The notes beneath the pieces are model-generated. The model did no database searches. It saw only the letters and a program-made list of their open reading frames with translations, and was not told the DNA's origin. 64,000 nucleotides of DNA from Climacteris rufus (Eukaryota > Chordata > Aves > Passeriformes > Climacteridae): NCBI GenBank assembly GCA_013398175.1, contig VZRZ01001017.1, positions 77,409-141,408 of the forward strand, given 5' to 3'. The position numbers and the translations under genes are program-made. Shown piece by piece: positions 11,931-24,735 of this stretch (position 1 is its first letter; each line of letters opens with the position of its first letter).

Positions 11931-13020
11931 TTTAAAAAAACCAAGCACATACACAAAAAAATCCCACTTCTAGTTTGTACTTTGCTGTAAGACCCAGCTG
12001 CAGAGGTTTTGGCCAAGTCTAATAGATGGATGATCATGGATATATGCTAAGCATGCTAAAAGACAGAAAAGACAGACTGTATTATGGCTTTTTTATTGCT
12101 TGGAAAGTACTGATCAGGTGAGAGGGTATCCAGGAGGACTGATCCCTTTAAACACCCTTTTTAAATGCACAACAAGGTGAATTAGTAATAATACTCTCCA
12201 AAAAATCTGACAGTAAACTATATTACTAGTTTTACTGACTTTAAGGTGGCTAATGTCAGTGGCATTTAAGAAATTGTTATGTGACCAAAAAGACATGTAA
12301 AATTAAAATCCTCAAAAGATTTGGTTTGTTTAGCGAAAAACAATAGAAATGAAGGGCAGTAAACATAAACCTTAAGCAAGTTTCTGGGTGCACAGCATGA
12401 AGTGAAGTCTGTTAGACTGGCTTCTGAAGGAACTAATTAGGTAATGAATCTAGAGTGCTTTGAGGAATATGAAGTGCTTTATAACTTCTAGGAATTTTAT
12501 TTCTTAATTTCTTAATTGTGTGTTTATTTATTTTTTAATTATGTAAATTCCAAAGCAGATATAAAAAGTCAATAGCTTACTTCTTTAAGAATTCAATAAT
12601 TTAGTCTCAGAACTTCTTGTAAAATATCCAGAGGGGTTTATTTCAATACTTTTAATTTTAACTGTTTTGTGCAAGTTGAAGCACCTTAGTTCCATCCCTA
12701 AATGAATTCTGGTTTTGTTCTGATGGATCAGTGGGAGAGTTTGATGCACAAAACAAGGAACACACTTAGGACAGAACTCCATAGATACTTGCACACTAAG
12801 CCAAGTTCTCTTGCTTTTTACTTTTGTGTATCCTGGAGTAAGGATCCATACAGGCTGCACAAAAGTTATCTGAGGAAACACAAGAATCCAGGATCTCCTT
12901 CTTTCTGGAAAGCTGTTGCCCTGTCTGCTAGTCTATAGACTCATTAATTAAGTAATTTTCTCTCATTCTCTTATTTTCTTTCTTCTATAAACATTCACCA
13001 TGGGCATAAAATGTGCAGAG
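11931..13020. other. Unique AT-rich DNA, no gene seen
   Basis: Nothing recognisable. Open frames up to 98 codons are found on both strands at the same place (12585-12938), as expected of chance, and no codon pattern or domain supports either. Confidence 0.6.
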
Positions 13021-13535
13021 AAAAGGACAAGATGCATCCACAAGTGCTGAGAGAGCTGACAGACACCATAATGAGGCAGCTTATGACCATTTCAAAAGGT
13101 TGTGGCATTCAGGAGAGGCACCTGAGGGCTGGAACAAAACAAAGTTCACCTTGGTCTTCAAAAAGGGCTAGAAGGAGAGCCAGAGAACTACTGGCCAGTC
13201 AGCCTCACCTCAATCCCTGCAAAGGTGATGAAGCACCTTGTTCTGGAGGCTATCTCTATCTGCTTGAATGACAAGAAGGTGATCAGGAGCAGTCAGCATG
13301 GATTCACTAAAGGAAGACCAAGCTGGTTGCCTTCCACGAGGAAAAAACTACCTGGATGGATGAGGGGAGACCAGTGGAGATTGTCTACCTCGACTTCAAC
13401 AAGGCTTTCAACATAGTCTCGCCCCACATCCTCATAGGCAAATTCAGGAATTCTGGGCTGGATGAGTGGGCAGAGAAGTGCATTGAGAACTGGCTGACTG
13501 GCAGATCCCAGAGGGTCACAGTCAGTGGCATGTTG
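13021..13535 (+). mobile_element. CR1 LINE fragment, reverse-transcriptase region, sense
   Basis: Read in pieces, the plus strand gives the CR1 ORF2 protein around the start of the reverse-transcriptase domain. HPQVLRELTDTI lies near 13034-13069. VYLDFNKAFNIVSPHIL lies near 13380-13434; this is RT motif A with its catalytic Asp, normally YLDFSKAFDTVSH. It is followed by WAEKCIENWLTGRSQRV. The second Asp of the usual KAFD motif reads Asn here. At least two frameshifts separate the blocks, so it is a dead copy. Unusually for CR1 it lacks both the 5' end and the 3' UTR and tail, so it was cut on both sides. Confidence 0.9.
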
Positions 13536-16500
13536 GAGGCAATTGCACGAGCTTTGGATCCTATTATCAACCTGTATCACCTGGCTTAAGAGTTCTGTTT
13601 TTGACAGCCATAAGTTAACCTTTGGCTGCTTTAGTATTTACATGTATAAAATTTGTAAAACATGAACAATGAAAATAAAATTGATTCCCTTGAAAACCAA
13701 ACATTTACTAACAAGCAGCTGATCTTAACTGATCCATTGCTTTACTTTATACCAGTATTTGAATTGCAATCTCATCGTGTCTAATTTATTATTTTTATAG
13801 TCTGCTTCATTTTCAACTGCTGACTGTAATTTTCTTTATATAATAAAGTTTTTTTTCTTATTGAGAAATTATGATGTGTTTCATGGGAATGGGTCAGTCT
13901 TTTTGGAAGTCTTCATTTTTAGAAAGATTGGAAAGCATTTAGATGTTGACTAAAGATCCTTTTTGACACTTGCAGAATGAAAACTAAAATCTATTTTTTT
14001 ATGTTTGCACTTATTTTCCTCCTGTGATGCTGTCATTTTTGCTTCAAAGAATAAAAAGGTCAAATCAAAATGCAGTGGTTTAAAACTAAATGTTTGAAAT
14101 TGTGAAGTTGCAACTTACCAAAGAGCTTATGAAAAAAATTATAGTTCCCGCATTTCATCCAAAGGATGAAAAAAATCATAGCCTGACTAATGTTTCTTAT
14201 TTGGAAAAATCAATTTTTTCACCAGGTTCATTTAATTTTCACATTCACTTTTATCCAAATCTATTATATTTGCCTTCCTTTCAAAGAGAAAGAAAATATC
14301 TTGAAATTGCCTGGTAGCAAAAGGTATTTCTTAGCAAAAGGTTATTTCATAACAAAATATAAATTTTCCTTTTTCCCCTTAACTTTTTAATTGCTAAACA
14401 TCCTGCTTCAAAAAATTAAAACAAATACTTCTATTTTGAGATATTTTCTCATGCAGACTGGAAAATGGCTCTGGCTTGCTGACTTTACTCAGCCTTCTCT
14501 TTATTTTGGTCATTTTTGATTAGGAAACTTTTCGCTTCTAGTAACCAACTAAAGCTAATATGCTCTAATGGTTTCGTTAACTGGATTTTATTGTATTCTA
14601 ATGGGAATGCTGTACCAAGGGGAAATCAAATCAAGTGGTTTTACACCTCCAGTGACATGAAGAAAGGATTCCTCTTGTTCTGTTCATACTGAAAAGCAAT
14701 TATTCTGTAATGAGGCTCACAAATTATCCTCATAATAATGCATCTTTGCTATGGTTTTAAATACTCCTATTTTATTACATATATTTGGCATATTATTGAC
14801 AATCCTTACTTTAGATGACATTAATGACCATTCCTGCAGTGTTGTCAAATTGGGAACTGATTTATAACCATGGTAGTTACAAGATCATATAGATGGCTTT
14901 ATAGAACAAACATATAAAAACCAAAAAAAAATATTTCCCTAAAGCTATTAGAAGGGAATGGGTGTCCTCGAGGACAAGTAAACCTGAGCTACTGCTGGGA
15001 AAAAGGGAAAATGGGTCATCCTTACAGTACTCAGGTGCATTCCACAGCAAAGCAGAGAATTTTGGTGTACAGGGATGTTTCCTGAGCCAGAGAAATCCCA
15101 GAGTAAAGATAGGTTCTTTAAGAGGGTCTGTAAGGATTGGACTGGTTCTCTTTCCCAGCATTCAGGAGATGAACTTAAAAGTAAAATGGAAAATGCCTTT
15201 TTTAGGGGAATTCTTATGTCACTGTCACAAGCATCTTGCTGTGCAGCAAGAGTGAGTCATCTGGGGAGATCATGACAGGCAGAGGTAGGAGCAGGACAAC
15301 TGACATGACAAAGTATGCACTGTGACACTCTGAAATGGCCTCTGAGTGGCTCTCTGAGGGAACTGACAGGTTTTGTGCTACTGTGAGCTCCCTTTGCCCC
15401 CTGTTACAGATGGCAGCTGACGAGAAGGGAAATAGCCACACTTATCAATGCAGTAAAAGATTTATATCAGGAGATAGGATGCATCCATGGTGTGGGAAGT
15501 CATGGTGTAGAAGCACTAAGTAGTTTTAAGCAGCTGCAATTACATTATCTCAGCTAATTATTGCTGTTATAAATAAAAGAGCTGAACAGTAATAAAGTAC
15601 AAAGAGCTATGCTCATATCAAACCCTGCATGAATGAACACTGTGAAGAAAAGCCATTTTCTTTGTCCTTCACAGAGTCTGGTAAGAATAATGTCCCCATA
15701 TTGAGTGGGAATAATGAGTAGGAGCCAACTCAGTATGGAGCAGAGATCATGCTGCTGCCTCTTCATGGCTGGTGGAACCACCATGGGCGCCAGTGTTCCA
15801 ACCCTTCAGAGAATGCAGGCCTGACAGGGAGCTTCCTTCTTGCTGGAGACTCAGACCCTGACAATTTTCAGCTTTTGGAATCAATGGCAATCAAACTGGG
15901 CCTTATGTTTTCTGAGTTCTTATTTTGACGAAAAATACTTCATTGAGATAACTGTTGACTTCAAGGAAAACAGGGTGTCATCCTGTCTTTCAAATAATTA
16001 TTCTCCTGCTCTGAACATCACTGTCCTGACCTCAGTCCCTTTGTTGAATTCGGTCATTAAAAGGCTTCAAATCCAGATCCTTTTCATGCCTACAAGCATG
16101 TTCTTGTAAATCAAAGCCATTCCTCAGAGATACAATACAATAAAAATTTAGAAAAATTAATTAATAAAAATGTTTGTTCTTCAGACTGTAGCCTGAAGTG
16201 TGAAATTTTTTGTCTTTACCAAACATATCCAAAATACTGGGTTTTTTCAAACCACAATATCATATGGGATTTTACTCAGAACAGATATTTGGTATATGTT
16301 CTAATACGAATAAGTCATGGAAAAAGTACCAGAACAAAATACAGATACCATAAAAACGACATTTTTCCTAGTCCCTGCACAACATCTGTAAGATATTACA
16401 CACCACCTTATTATCTCTGTAAGGTTCAAATGAGGAAACTGTTGGTCTTTTGATTCTCATTGTTCTTGCTGACAAAGGAGCAACAGACTTGAGATATTTC

Positions 16501-17083
16501 TGTGGAAGGGTTTGATCTTGCTACATCAAGAGGTTCTAATAGAAGAGCATTTTGTTAGAAAATGTTGATCTGACTCAGTCCTGTGTATGCAAAGTAATGC
16601 TGTCAGGATACAGAAGTTGGCAAAGATGGGCTGTCATGTTGTGCCTGGGTTAGTACTCATATCTGTTTCTTCTTCCTTTCACATGAACTGAGGTTTTTCA
16701 TCTGAACAAGACAATATAAGGAATAAAGGAAAATATAAGATGTACAACAGATTTTGGGAATCTGAAGGTCTTAAAAGGAGCTCACAGACTGGTTTTGACT
16801 TTGGTAGCTGCTTAAATAATATATGATGTCATTAAGCCTGTATTCATTGTAGTGGCACACTACAGACTCCTGTATTTTCTTTAGAAAGTACTAACATTGT
16901 ACATATGGATGTGGCTTGTACCTATTTGACAGTATATAAATGTTCACTAACATTCTGTCTTGAGGATAAGCTACTATAATGATTCTTACTACCCCTAATT
17001 AATAGGGGTATATACAATTTGTCCTTGAGTCATGTATGAATATTGGCTGGTTTCATGCTAAGTCCAGCTAAAAAAACTTTGCC
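13536..17083. other. Unique DNA, no gene seen
   Basis: No supported gene. Open frames at 14877-15275 lie on both strands of the same segment and look accidental. The 14962-15440 part is somewhat richer in GC than its flanks but has no recognisable domain. An 8-bp perfect hairpin lies at 16990-17010. Confidence 0.6.
16990..17010. repeat. Perfect 8-bp inverted repeat
   Basis: TACCCCTA and TAGGGGTA are separated by ATTAA. Stems of this length are expected by chance in a window of this size, so it is noted only as local structure. Confidence 0.85.
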
Positions 17084-17165
17084 TCTTCTCCAGGCTGAAC
17101 AACCCCAACTCCCTCTCTGACCTTCCTCATAGAAGAGATGTCCCATTGCTCTTGCATGGCCTCTC
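17084..17165 (-). mobile_element. CR1 LINE scrap, antisense
   Basis: CTTCTCCAGGCTGAACAACC and the following CCCAACTCCCTCTCTGACC are hallmark internal CR1 sequence in antisense, followed by a degenerate TCATAGAAGAGATG block. The 3' tail is absent, so this is an internal scrap of about 80 bp. Confidence 0.8.
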
Positions 17166-20100
17166 ATCTCTGTCATGATGGGAGAGTGGTGGGATGGAGC
17201 TGGATGTCTATGAGGGGATGAGACAGACCCTTGCTCTCAGCCATAACCCTACAAAGCTTTAAATATGCACCCAAAGTAAAAGAATATCACAGTACATGGT
17301 GATATTATGAGTGTTTCCACAGTTGGTTTCCTTGGCATCTTTGCAATGGAAAATTCAAATCATGCTTCTCAGTCATGTTTGTCCATACCATCTTAGCTTA
17401 TTTCCGCTATCTCTGCAAACTCCAACATTAAAACTGTTCATTAAAAACCAAAATTTTCTCTGAGAGCAGAAGTATCTTACAGAACTTCCTTCACTGCAAT
17501 TACCATGGCTTTCTCCTGTAGTTCCTCACCAATAAAAGACAGGGCTAACAATGGCTCTCCCAGCTGACTCCTGCTGCCAAAAAAGCACAATACACTGTCT
17601 TCATGGTTTCCCTTCCATGGAATTATTTCACAACTTCTTCCCTTTGCTTCATCATGACTCTTGCTCAGAACTTGGTTACATTTAAATCTGTAACTTCCTC
17701 CTTCAAATTTGGTCAGAAATTACTAATTAAAAAATGTTAAATCCACATGAATCCAAAGAAATAAATAACTCCAGGGTCTACCTCTATTTCAGTTCAGAAA
17801 AGAAGCAGATGTTCTGTTGTAATTCAAGAGCAGTCCCTTGGAGGTGTAGAAGTAAAGGAGAATTTCATGCCATAATACACCTTCATTGTGTGCCAAGGTA
17901 TCTTTTGCACATTTAGTAAAACCTCTTGCTGTCACAGGTTACAGAAAACTCTTTATTGTCTTGTGCCTTCACACCGTAAGCATAGTAAGTATCTAAACTA
18001 CACAGATTATTGCAAAAAATCCCATGTTAGAATCCAAGCCAAAGCTTGATGGTTCATGGATAATCCAAAAATAGGGGGGGGAAAGGAAAAGGAAAGTCTA
18101 AGCTCATATTTAGTCAGGTACAATGTAGTTTGTGCTGCATGATATATTTCTAAACTTACTGATGTAATGTAACTGATTACGCAGGTATGAATACCAGCCT
18201 GCCTTACCCACATTTTCTCAAATACTGGCTCTATGCATGAGTCTCAACATTTACTCCAGAACAAGTCCCTAAAAGGCATTTGGATTCTCAATTCTCTGCA
18301 TTAAAGTTAGTTGCCATCAGATGCTGGTAAAGTCACTGCTGTGATAATATGAATAGGTCAGTAGGGTGTCTGTCTTTACACACATACAGGAATTGCTGTG
18401 TGAAAGGCTGAGGTCTTTCTCCTGAGACAAGAAACTGCAAATGGTCTCATGCCTTCAAAACAGGAAAGGCACTGGCTTCAAGCAACCCATCATTGAAAAA
18501 AGCAAGAGAACTGTGCAGCATTTTGGGAAGTGTGTCCAAGAAAGTTGGAGAAAGGCCTGGCATGTTGAATGTGCAGCTGATGTTGCAATCCAGGCTTTGT
18601 CATCTTGCAGTAGAAAAATTGTGTATATCACTTCATTGACACATTGTGGTTCTAGAAATTAAAAGTGATTAACACCTTCTTGATGAAGAGATATATAAAT
18701 TTGCCTTTCAGCACATCTACAGGTGGTGCCTCCTATAACAGGAGAGAGATGCTCCACATTGGCTGCTCTTTTCCTCATAGTCACCTCCTCAGGACAGTGA
18801 CTTCTATCATTACTGTTGTCCAAATTATTTCACTGCCTGTTAATATGTCATCATACATTGGAAGCAAGGTATATTATCTCAATGTTTACTATTTTTTCTG
18901 CTGCTATTTTTTTTACTGTTGGCTTCATAAGCTGTTCCCTTTTAGGAAAGATTATTAAGGCAAATCCAGGAAAATTTCCACTGAAGCCAAGTCTTAGTGT
19001 GACTAGAGAGAGTAGTGGCAGTTCCAGCATTTTCCTATTTCAGATGACATTGTTAAAAAAAGGGAAAGTTGACTTACTCTGGTTCAAGAGAGAGGAGCTC
19101 CAAAAATGACCTGCTCATATAGGGAGAAAATAAATCCAGCGAGGAGAAAGGCTTGTGTGGCTGAAATCTTTCTTCACTCTTTGTCCAGAATATACAATTA
19201 TGTTTTCTAGCTTCAATGGTTCAGCTTTTTCTATTTTGACAATACTGCCTTGAAAGTTCCTTAAATTATTATTAAAATCTATTAGTAATTAAATAGGATA
19301 TAAGAACTCTTTAACTAACTCTTTTTTTACTTAATCACTTTTTCTGATCTGTTTATTGAACACATACTTTGTGCTGCAAAATTACATGAACACTACTTCC
19401 TTTAAAAGGACTTCCTCCTCCTACCAAACACCCTTATTAAAGCTTCAACCACATCTAACCCAGGGCAGCTATTTCTCTTTCCCAGCTATTTCTCTGCAGT
19501 GTTGTTCCACAGATTTAATCAACTTTACATCACAGATGAAGTGACAGAGCAGTTCCACTCAAAAATACTCAGACAATAATGTCTAGCCCTGGTCTCTATG
19601 AACTACAAATAGTTACAAACATTGGAATGTAATCAAAACACCTTCAATACGAGGTTTCCATTATAAATATTAAGCATGCTCATCTTTAAAATCATTGTAT
19701 AAATCTGGGGGGAAGAGCAGGAAATGGCTTTTAACTGTCATTATATGGAAATAAATACTGTCTTGTTAGAAAGTTTTCTCTATTGGTGTCTGGCCAGACT
19801 TTAATGTTTGGTGCTTTAAATTTTGTATAATTCCTTAGACCAATGCAAGAGGAAGCACAAACAGCAACAAATTCAAGTAAGGTTGAAAGTTTGCTTGATG
19901 TTGATAGAAATTACTACACAGAGTGCTGGTTGTTTCACACAGGCCTTTAATCCTGAATTAAAAAAAAAACCCAACCAAAAAACAACCCCAAAACACGGTC
20001 TAGTCTGTTCACCTTACCACTCAGCTGTGTGTTAGACTTCATCTACTGGACCCCTATAACAAAATCATTACTTCAGTTACATTAATGGGAAAGTTCCATA

Positions 20101-22293
20101 AACTCACCAAGAGGTAAGATTTGTCCCTGGAAGAGTTTCACTGCACCTGCCCTAAGTGCTGGTTTCAAATTCTGTTAAACAAAGTCATGGTTTGTCATTG
20201 CTTCAGATGATTTAATGATCAGAGAGAACATTCTTCAACCTCTATCTCAACTCCAAAAACCAAACCCTGTAACTTCTTTCTGGAATCCTTTTAACTTTTG
20301 GAACTGAAAACTAATTTTAGGCTGGTTTTACAAGCTTCAGCGAATGCACCATTTTGTGGTTTGTTGCAACAATTAACCAGTCATCTTTAACTAACGTCCA
20401 AATGGAATGGAAACCTCTAGAGACACCCATTCAGTTTAGTGAACTGGTACTGGATGAAAAGGCTTACAGGTACATGGTGTTTTCCCGGATCCAACTTATT
20501 ACCAGAGTGTTTGACCAAAGTAGTTAACTACAGCATACTCAGAAGTGATAAGAACCTGTCAGCTTTGCATCTCCTGGTTACCTTCATTCCAGCATCAATG
20601 GTGATTTTCTTAACAGAGAACTTATAAAAAGCTTTGCCAAGTGGCTTGCTTTTAATGCTGAAACCTTAGAAGCAGTTTAATTTAAATAAATGTGGGCATA
20701 ATATGTTAAGTAAAAAAAATCAGATAAAATGAATGGTTCAAGTAGATGTATGAAAACAATATGGCAGAAAATCAAACTGTACTTTCCTCTCTTTGCCTTT
20801 ATATTGATTTCAAGGAAAAGCAGCAGTTTGTTTTCCTGGTTTTCTTGCTCATAACTTCTTCGTTTTCCTCAGTGATTATAACCTTGTTCCATTGCAAACA
20901 GAGTTATTTTATGTATGCAAAATTTAAACACAGAGAGATTTCTCCCAACACTTAACTTTTGAGAACCCCCATTTTCTGTGCTAATATAGCCAAAGCATTT
21001 TTGCCAATCACTTGCTCTGATGCACAAAAGGACACATACTCTTTATCTGTAGAAAATATTTACAAGGCATGTCACAAGACCTAAATGACTCACCAGTAAA
21101 TGTCCTAGCCTTGTGTCAGTCTGCAATCAGTAGTTGCACTGATCCTGAAATAGGAGAGATGGCTTATGTCCTTGCTAGTAGGAAGAAAGAGAGCATTCAA
21201 AGGACTCAGATGGAAAGGAACATGTTCAAACAGCCTTAGTTCTCTAAAGAACTGGAAATGAACCCAGAAATATACACAAAAATATGCCCCCTTCTCTTCT
21301 GCCTAGTTGCTTCATCTCTCAGTGCTTTGTTGGCCCATTTACAGTGGTGACAAGCAGTTTTAATTATGGTATTAAATGTACTTGTTCTAATTATTGGTTT
21401 CTAACTACTGGATTTTTTTCCCCCTGGTTCCATTCTTTCTTGCATTCGATTGTTTCCGGCAACGTAGTCAAACAATAAATCCCTACAAAACCAGCTTTGG
21501 CTGGCTAAGTAAATCTTCTGTTCTTCTGTAACAGGTGGATGGCCTACAGGCTCAATCCTTCTTTAGCAATCATGTCAACTGCTTGCCATCAGTATGCTAA
21601 TTGTAATGGGAGAGGGTTCTCCCTCACAAAAATTGGAAAGACTTTAGTATACCTCCTACTACCCCAAACATTTCTGGTTTTTCTGCACTCACCACTAATT
21701 TTACTGTAATCACTACTTTTCTTATTTGTTTGCAGCTACAGATAAGTGTGAAGAAGAGGCATAAAATCATATTTTCCTCTACATCACAAAAGATAGAAAA
21801 AGATAGCATGGCTTTAGAACCAAATAATATTTATAATCTCTGGCATGTCTGTACAGCAAAGAATTGGAAAATTAAAAGCACTTCTTAACAGAACAACCAT
21901 GTTGCAGTCCATCCTGTGACTGAAGGGCCTCTAGCTGCCCATTATGTGGTGTTTGGTTCCTGTGTATATCCACACTGCAGGTGCGAAAGCACCATTGTGC
22001 CCACCTGGATAACTCCAGCATTGAAGGTATTGCAGCATAGACTTCAATGTGAGTTTCAGGATTTTCCTATTGGTCTCTCCCATTCACCCTCAACTGCTGA
22101 ACTCCTGCTGATATGTCTAGTCCAACCTAGTGGGGTAAAGTTGCTTTAACTTGCTTAGAATCCGGCACAAGAGCACCACACAACTTCTCTGGTGTGCAGG
22201 GCTATTTCTTATCAGGCAGTTACAGGGTGAAGATAGACCATGTTAGTGGCTTAAGTCTTATAAAGAGGCATATTTTGGTTGTGAAAAATCCAT
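17166..22293. other. Unique DNA, no gene seen
   Basis: About 5 kb of AT-rich sequence without a recognised element. Features noted are a G8 run near 18076 and a splice-acceptor-like tract (pyrimidine run ending TTTGCAG, 21735) without a convincing donor. Open frames reach 97 codons, but overlapping frames exist in the same places and none resembles a known protein. Confidence 0.6.
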
Positions 22294-22885
22294 GATCACA
22301 GAATCACAGACTGGTTGAGGTTGGAAAAAACCTTGATATTATCTGAACCAATCCCCCTGCTCAAGCAGGGTCACCTAGATCCAGTTGCCTAGGAACATTT
22401 CCAGACAGTTTTTTAATATCTCAAAGGATAGAGACTCCAAAACTTCCCTGGACAACCTGTCCCAGTGCTTGGTCACCTTCACAGTGAAAAGATCAATAAG
22501 CTTTCCCCAAACCTTCTCTTATCCAGGCTGAACTGTCACAGGTCTCTCAGTCTGTTTTCATAGGTGATATACTCCAGTCCCTCAATCATTTTAGTGGTCC
22601 TTTGTTGGACTCTCTCCAGTATGTCCATGTCTCTCCTGTACTGGGGAGCCCAGAATGAAACACAGCATTCCACATGTGCCTTGCCAGTGCAGAGCAAAGG
22701 GGAAGGACCAGCCCCTGTGACATGCTGGCAGCCTCCTCCTAACAGCCCAGAAGTTGGTCTCCTTTGCTTGCAGGCACCTATTGCGGGTTCTCATTCAACA
22801 CAGTGTCCACCTGTACCCCAAGGACCTTTCCTGTCAAGCTGCTTTCTAGCTGGTCACAGTCCTTGTGTATCTTCTGTGACTGGAG
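22294..22885 (-). mobile_element. CR1 LINE 3' end, antisense, about 590 bp
   Basis: Starts with the reverse-complemented tail ATCACAGAATCACAGACTGG. It then passes through the CR1 3' UTR block (CCCTGGACAACCTGTCCCAG), the TCCAGGCTGAACTGT block, and the end of ORF2 in antisense (TCTCCAGTATGTCCATGTCT, GGGGAGCCCAGAATG). Its length makes it one of the longest CR1 pieces here. It is 5' truncated near 22885, and gaps and stops mean no ORF2 product. The 126-codon forward frame over it is a shadow. Confidence 0.92.
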
Positions 22886-24144
22886 ATCCTTCTGACTCAA
22901 CTTACAGCCTTTTAAAGAGGTCAGTGATCTTCCACTGGAAATAATCCCTTTCTCCAAAATTTTTCAATCTACTCACTTGCATTGTCTGCACTAGTGTTCT
23001 GGTTAAATAAGAAAAATCATCGATATAAATTTCTCCCTCCCCTAAAAGCATATCTGTTCAAGCACCCTTCAATTTTTTTTTCTGGAATAATTATCTTTGA
23101 TTTATGTTATTCAGTGAAGAATTGTTTGTGTGATGATGATGATGAACAGTTTGTATTTCTGAAGAGGCTGGATGTACTTCTAAAATATTTATGTCTTCAT
23201 CATATAACCCTAAGAAGCATATAAGCAAGAGAAAACCTGGAGAAGAGAGAAAGAAAAAGCTTGTAGAAGTATTTTCTGTAAAGCAAACTTTAAAGAAGTT
23301 TTCCAGAGACATAGTTAAATTTGTGAAAGGCCTATTACTTGGCCTTTTGATGAATTATTTGTTCACAAGTAAAATTTTATGTCCAGCTGTATATTTAGCA
23401 GCTTTCTCTTTCTTTAAATGTAAGTAATGCTAGCATGCACTTAATGCAGAAAATTAAGATGAAGATTTTAACAACCAGGATCATATAAATGTGCATATAA
23501 GCACAAACCTGATGTTCAAAATTACTCTGTTCAACAGTTCCTCTCCTAGCAATCCTCTTATTTACCCACTGAACAAATACTTTGTCATTAATGTTTTATC
23601 CCATGCATGCACTAATGGACAGTTGAAGTGTTCCCTAAACAGATTTACTCGAACAAATCCTAAATAGATTTACTCAAACCGCGCTTGATTGAAGTATGGA
23701 GCAATGTGCATTTATGTCACACTCTTTGCTTTAAACATTTTTACCTTATCACCCATGCAATTCATTTGGACATTTTTGACAAAAAGCTGTGCTACAGCTG
23801 AAGCCATTTTCATAGTTAATCTCTGGTGAATCATAATGAGATTTTGAACAAGGAGTTTAATCCATGCTAATTCAGCATGGTGTGTGTCATGATCTTGTGA
23901 TGGGTCTGTATAACAGACTTACAGCCAATCTATAACTAATTTTTCCAGTCTTGAAAGTAGATGCTGTGCTTTATGACTGATGGTCAGGCAGGATCTTAGT
24001 ATAATCTTAAGAAAATAAGTATTTTTAATTGCTCATACTTCAAAACAAGGCTACAAAACTGTACTGCACAAGTGTTCGTGCTTTCAGACACCACTCTCAT
24101 CATCCCTGCACAGTGCTAATCTCCCCCATTCAGATTGAAGGCTT
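22886..24144. other. Unique AT-rich DNA, no gene seen
   Basis: Contains a short (GAT)n run near 23132-23144 and a partial local repeat of TAGATTTACTC near 23640-23675. No exon, RNA gene or transposon was recognised. Confidence 0.6.
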
Positions 24145-24149
24145 GTAGC
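24145..24149. repeat. Target-site duplication, left copy
   Basis: GTAGC directly before the forward LTR, repeated exactly at 24731-24735. Confidence 0.85.
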
Positions 24150-24730
24150 TGTGCTAGTTTTGACTGGGGTAGAGTTAATTGTCTTCATGGTGGCTGGTGT
24201 GGGGCAGTGTTTTGGATTTGTGATGAACACAGGGTTGAAAATAAAGAGATGCTTTTGCAGTTGCACAAAGCCAAGGCCTTCTCTGCTTTTCGTACTGCCA
24301 CGCTGGTGAGGAAGTTGAGGGTGCATGGGAGGCTGGGAGGAGACACAGCCGGGACAGGTGACCCAAACTGACCAAGTGGACATTCCAGACCACCTGGCAC
24401 TATGCTCAGTACATAAAGGGGGCAGAAGATGTGGGAAGGGGGTGACATTTGGAGAGTTGGAGTTTGTCTTCTTAGGTCACTGTTACATGTGACAGAGCCC
24501 CTCTCTCCTGGAGAGGGCTGAGCACCTACCTGCCCATGGAAACAGTGAATGAATTCCTTGTTTTATTTTGCTTGTGTGCATGGTTTTTGCTTTTTCTATT
24601 AAACTGTCTTTTCCTCAACCCATGGGTTTTCCAGTTTTTACCCTTTCAATTCTCTCCCCCATCCCAGTAGTGTGGAAGTGAGCAAGTGGCTGCATGGGCC
24701 TTGGTTGATGGCTGGAGTTAAACCATAACA
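24150..24730 (+). mobile_element. Solo LTR of an avian endogenous retrovirus, forward strand
   Basis: A 581-bp element starting TGTGCTAGTTTTGACTGGGG and ending ACCATAACA, flanked by a perfect GTAGC duplication. Features in order: the U3 start shared with the reverse LTR at 4911-5488; ACATAAAG as a TATA-like motif (about 24412-24419); a variant polyadenylation signal TATTAAA near 24597; and a C-rich U5 with TCTCTCCCCCATCCCAG. No internal retroviral genes or partner LTR are adjacent, so it is a solo LTR. Its length and ends match the other copy, which confirms the boundaries of both. CpGs are mostly decayed to TpG/CpA, which indicates an old insertion. The internal short frames are not genes. 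Confidence 0.92.
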
Positions 24731-24735
24731 GTAGC
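24731..24735. repeat. Target-site duplication, right copy
   Basis: GTAGC directly after the forward LTR, identical to 24145-24149. Confidence 0.85.

Noticed and set aside
22564..22944. 126-codon plus-strand frame
   Set aside because: It is the antisense read of the CR1 at 22294-22885.
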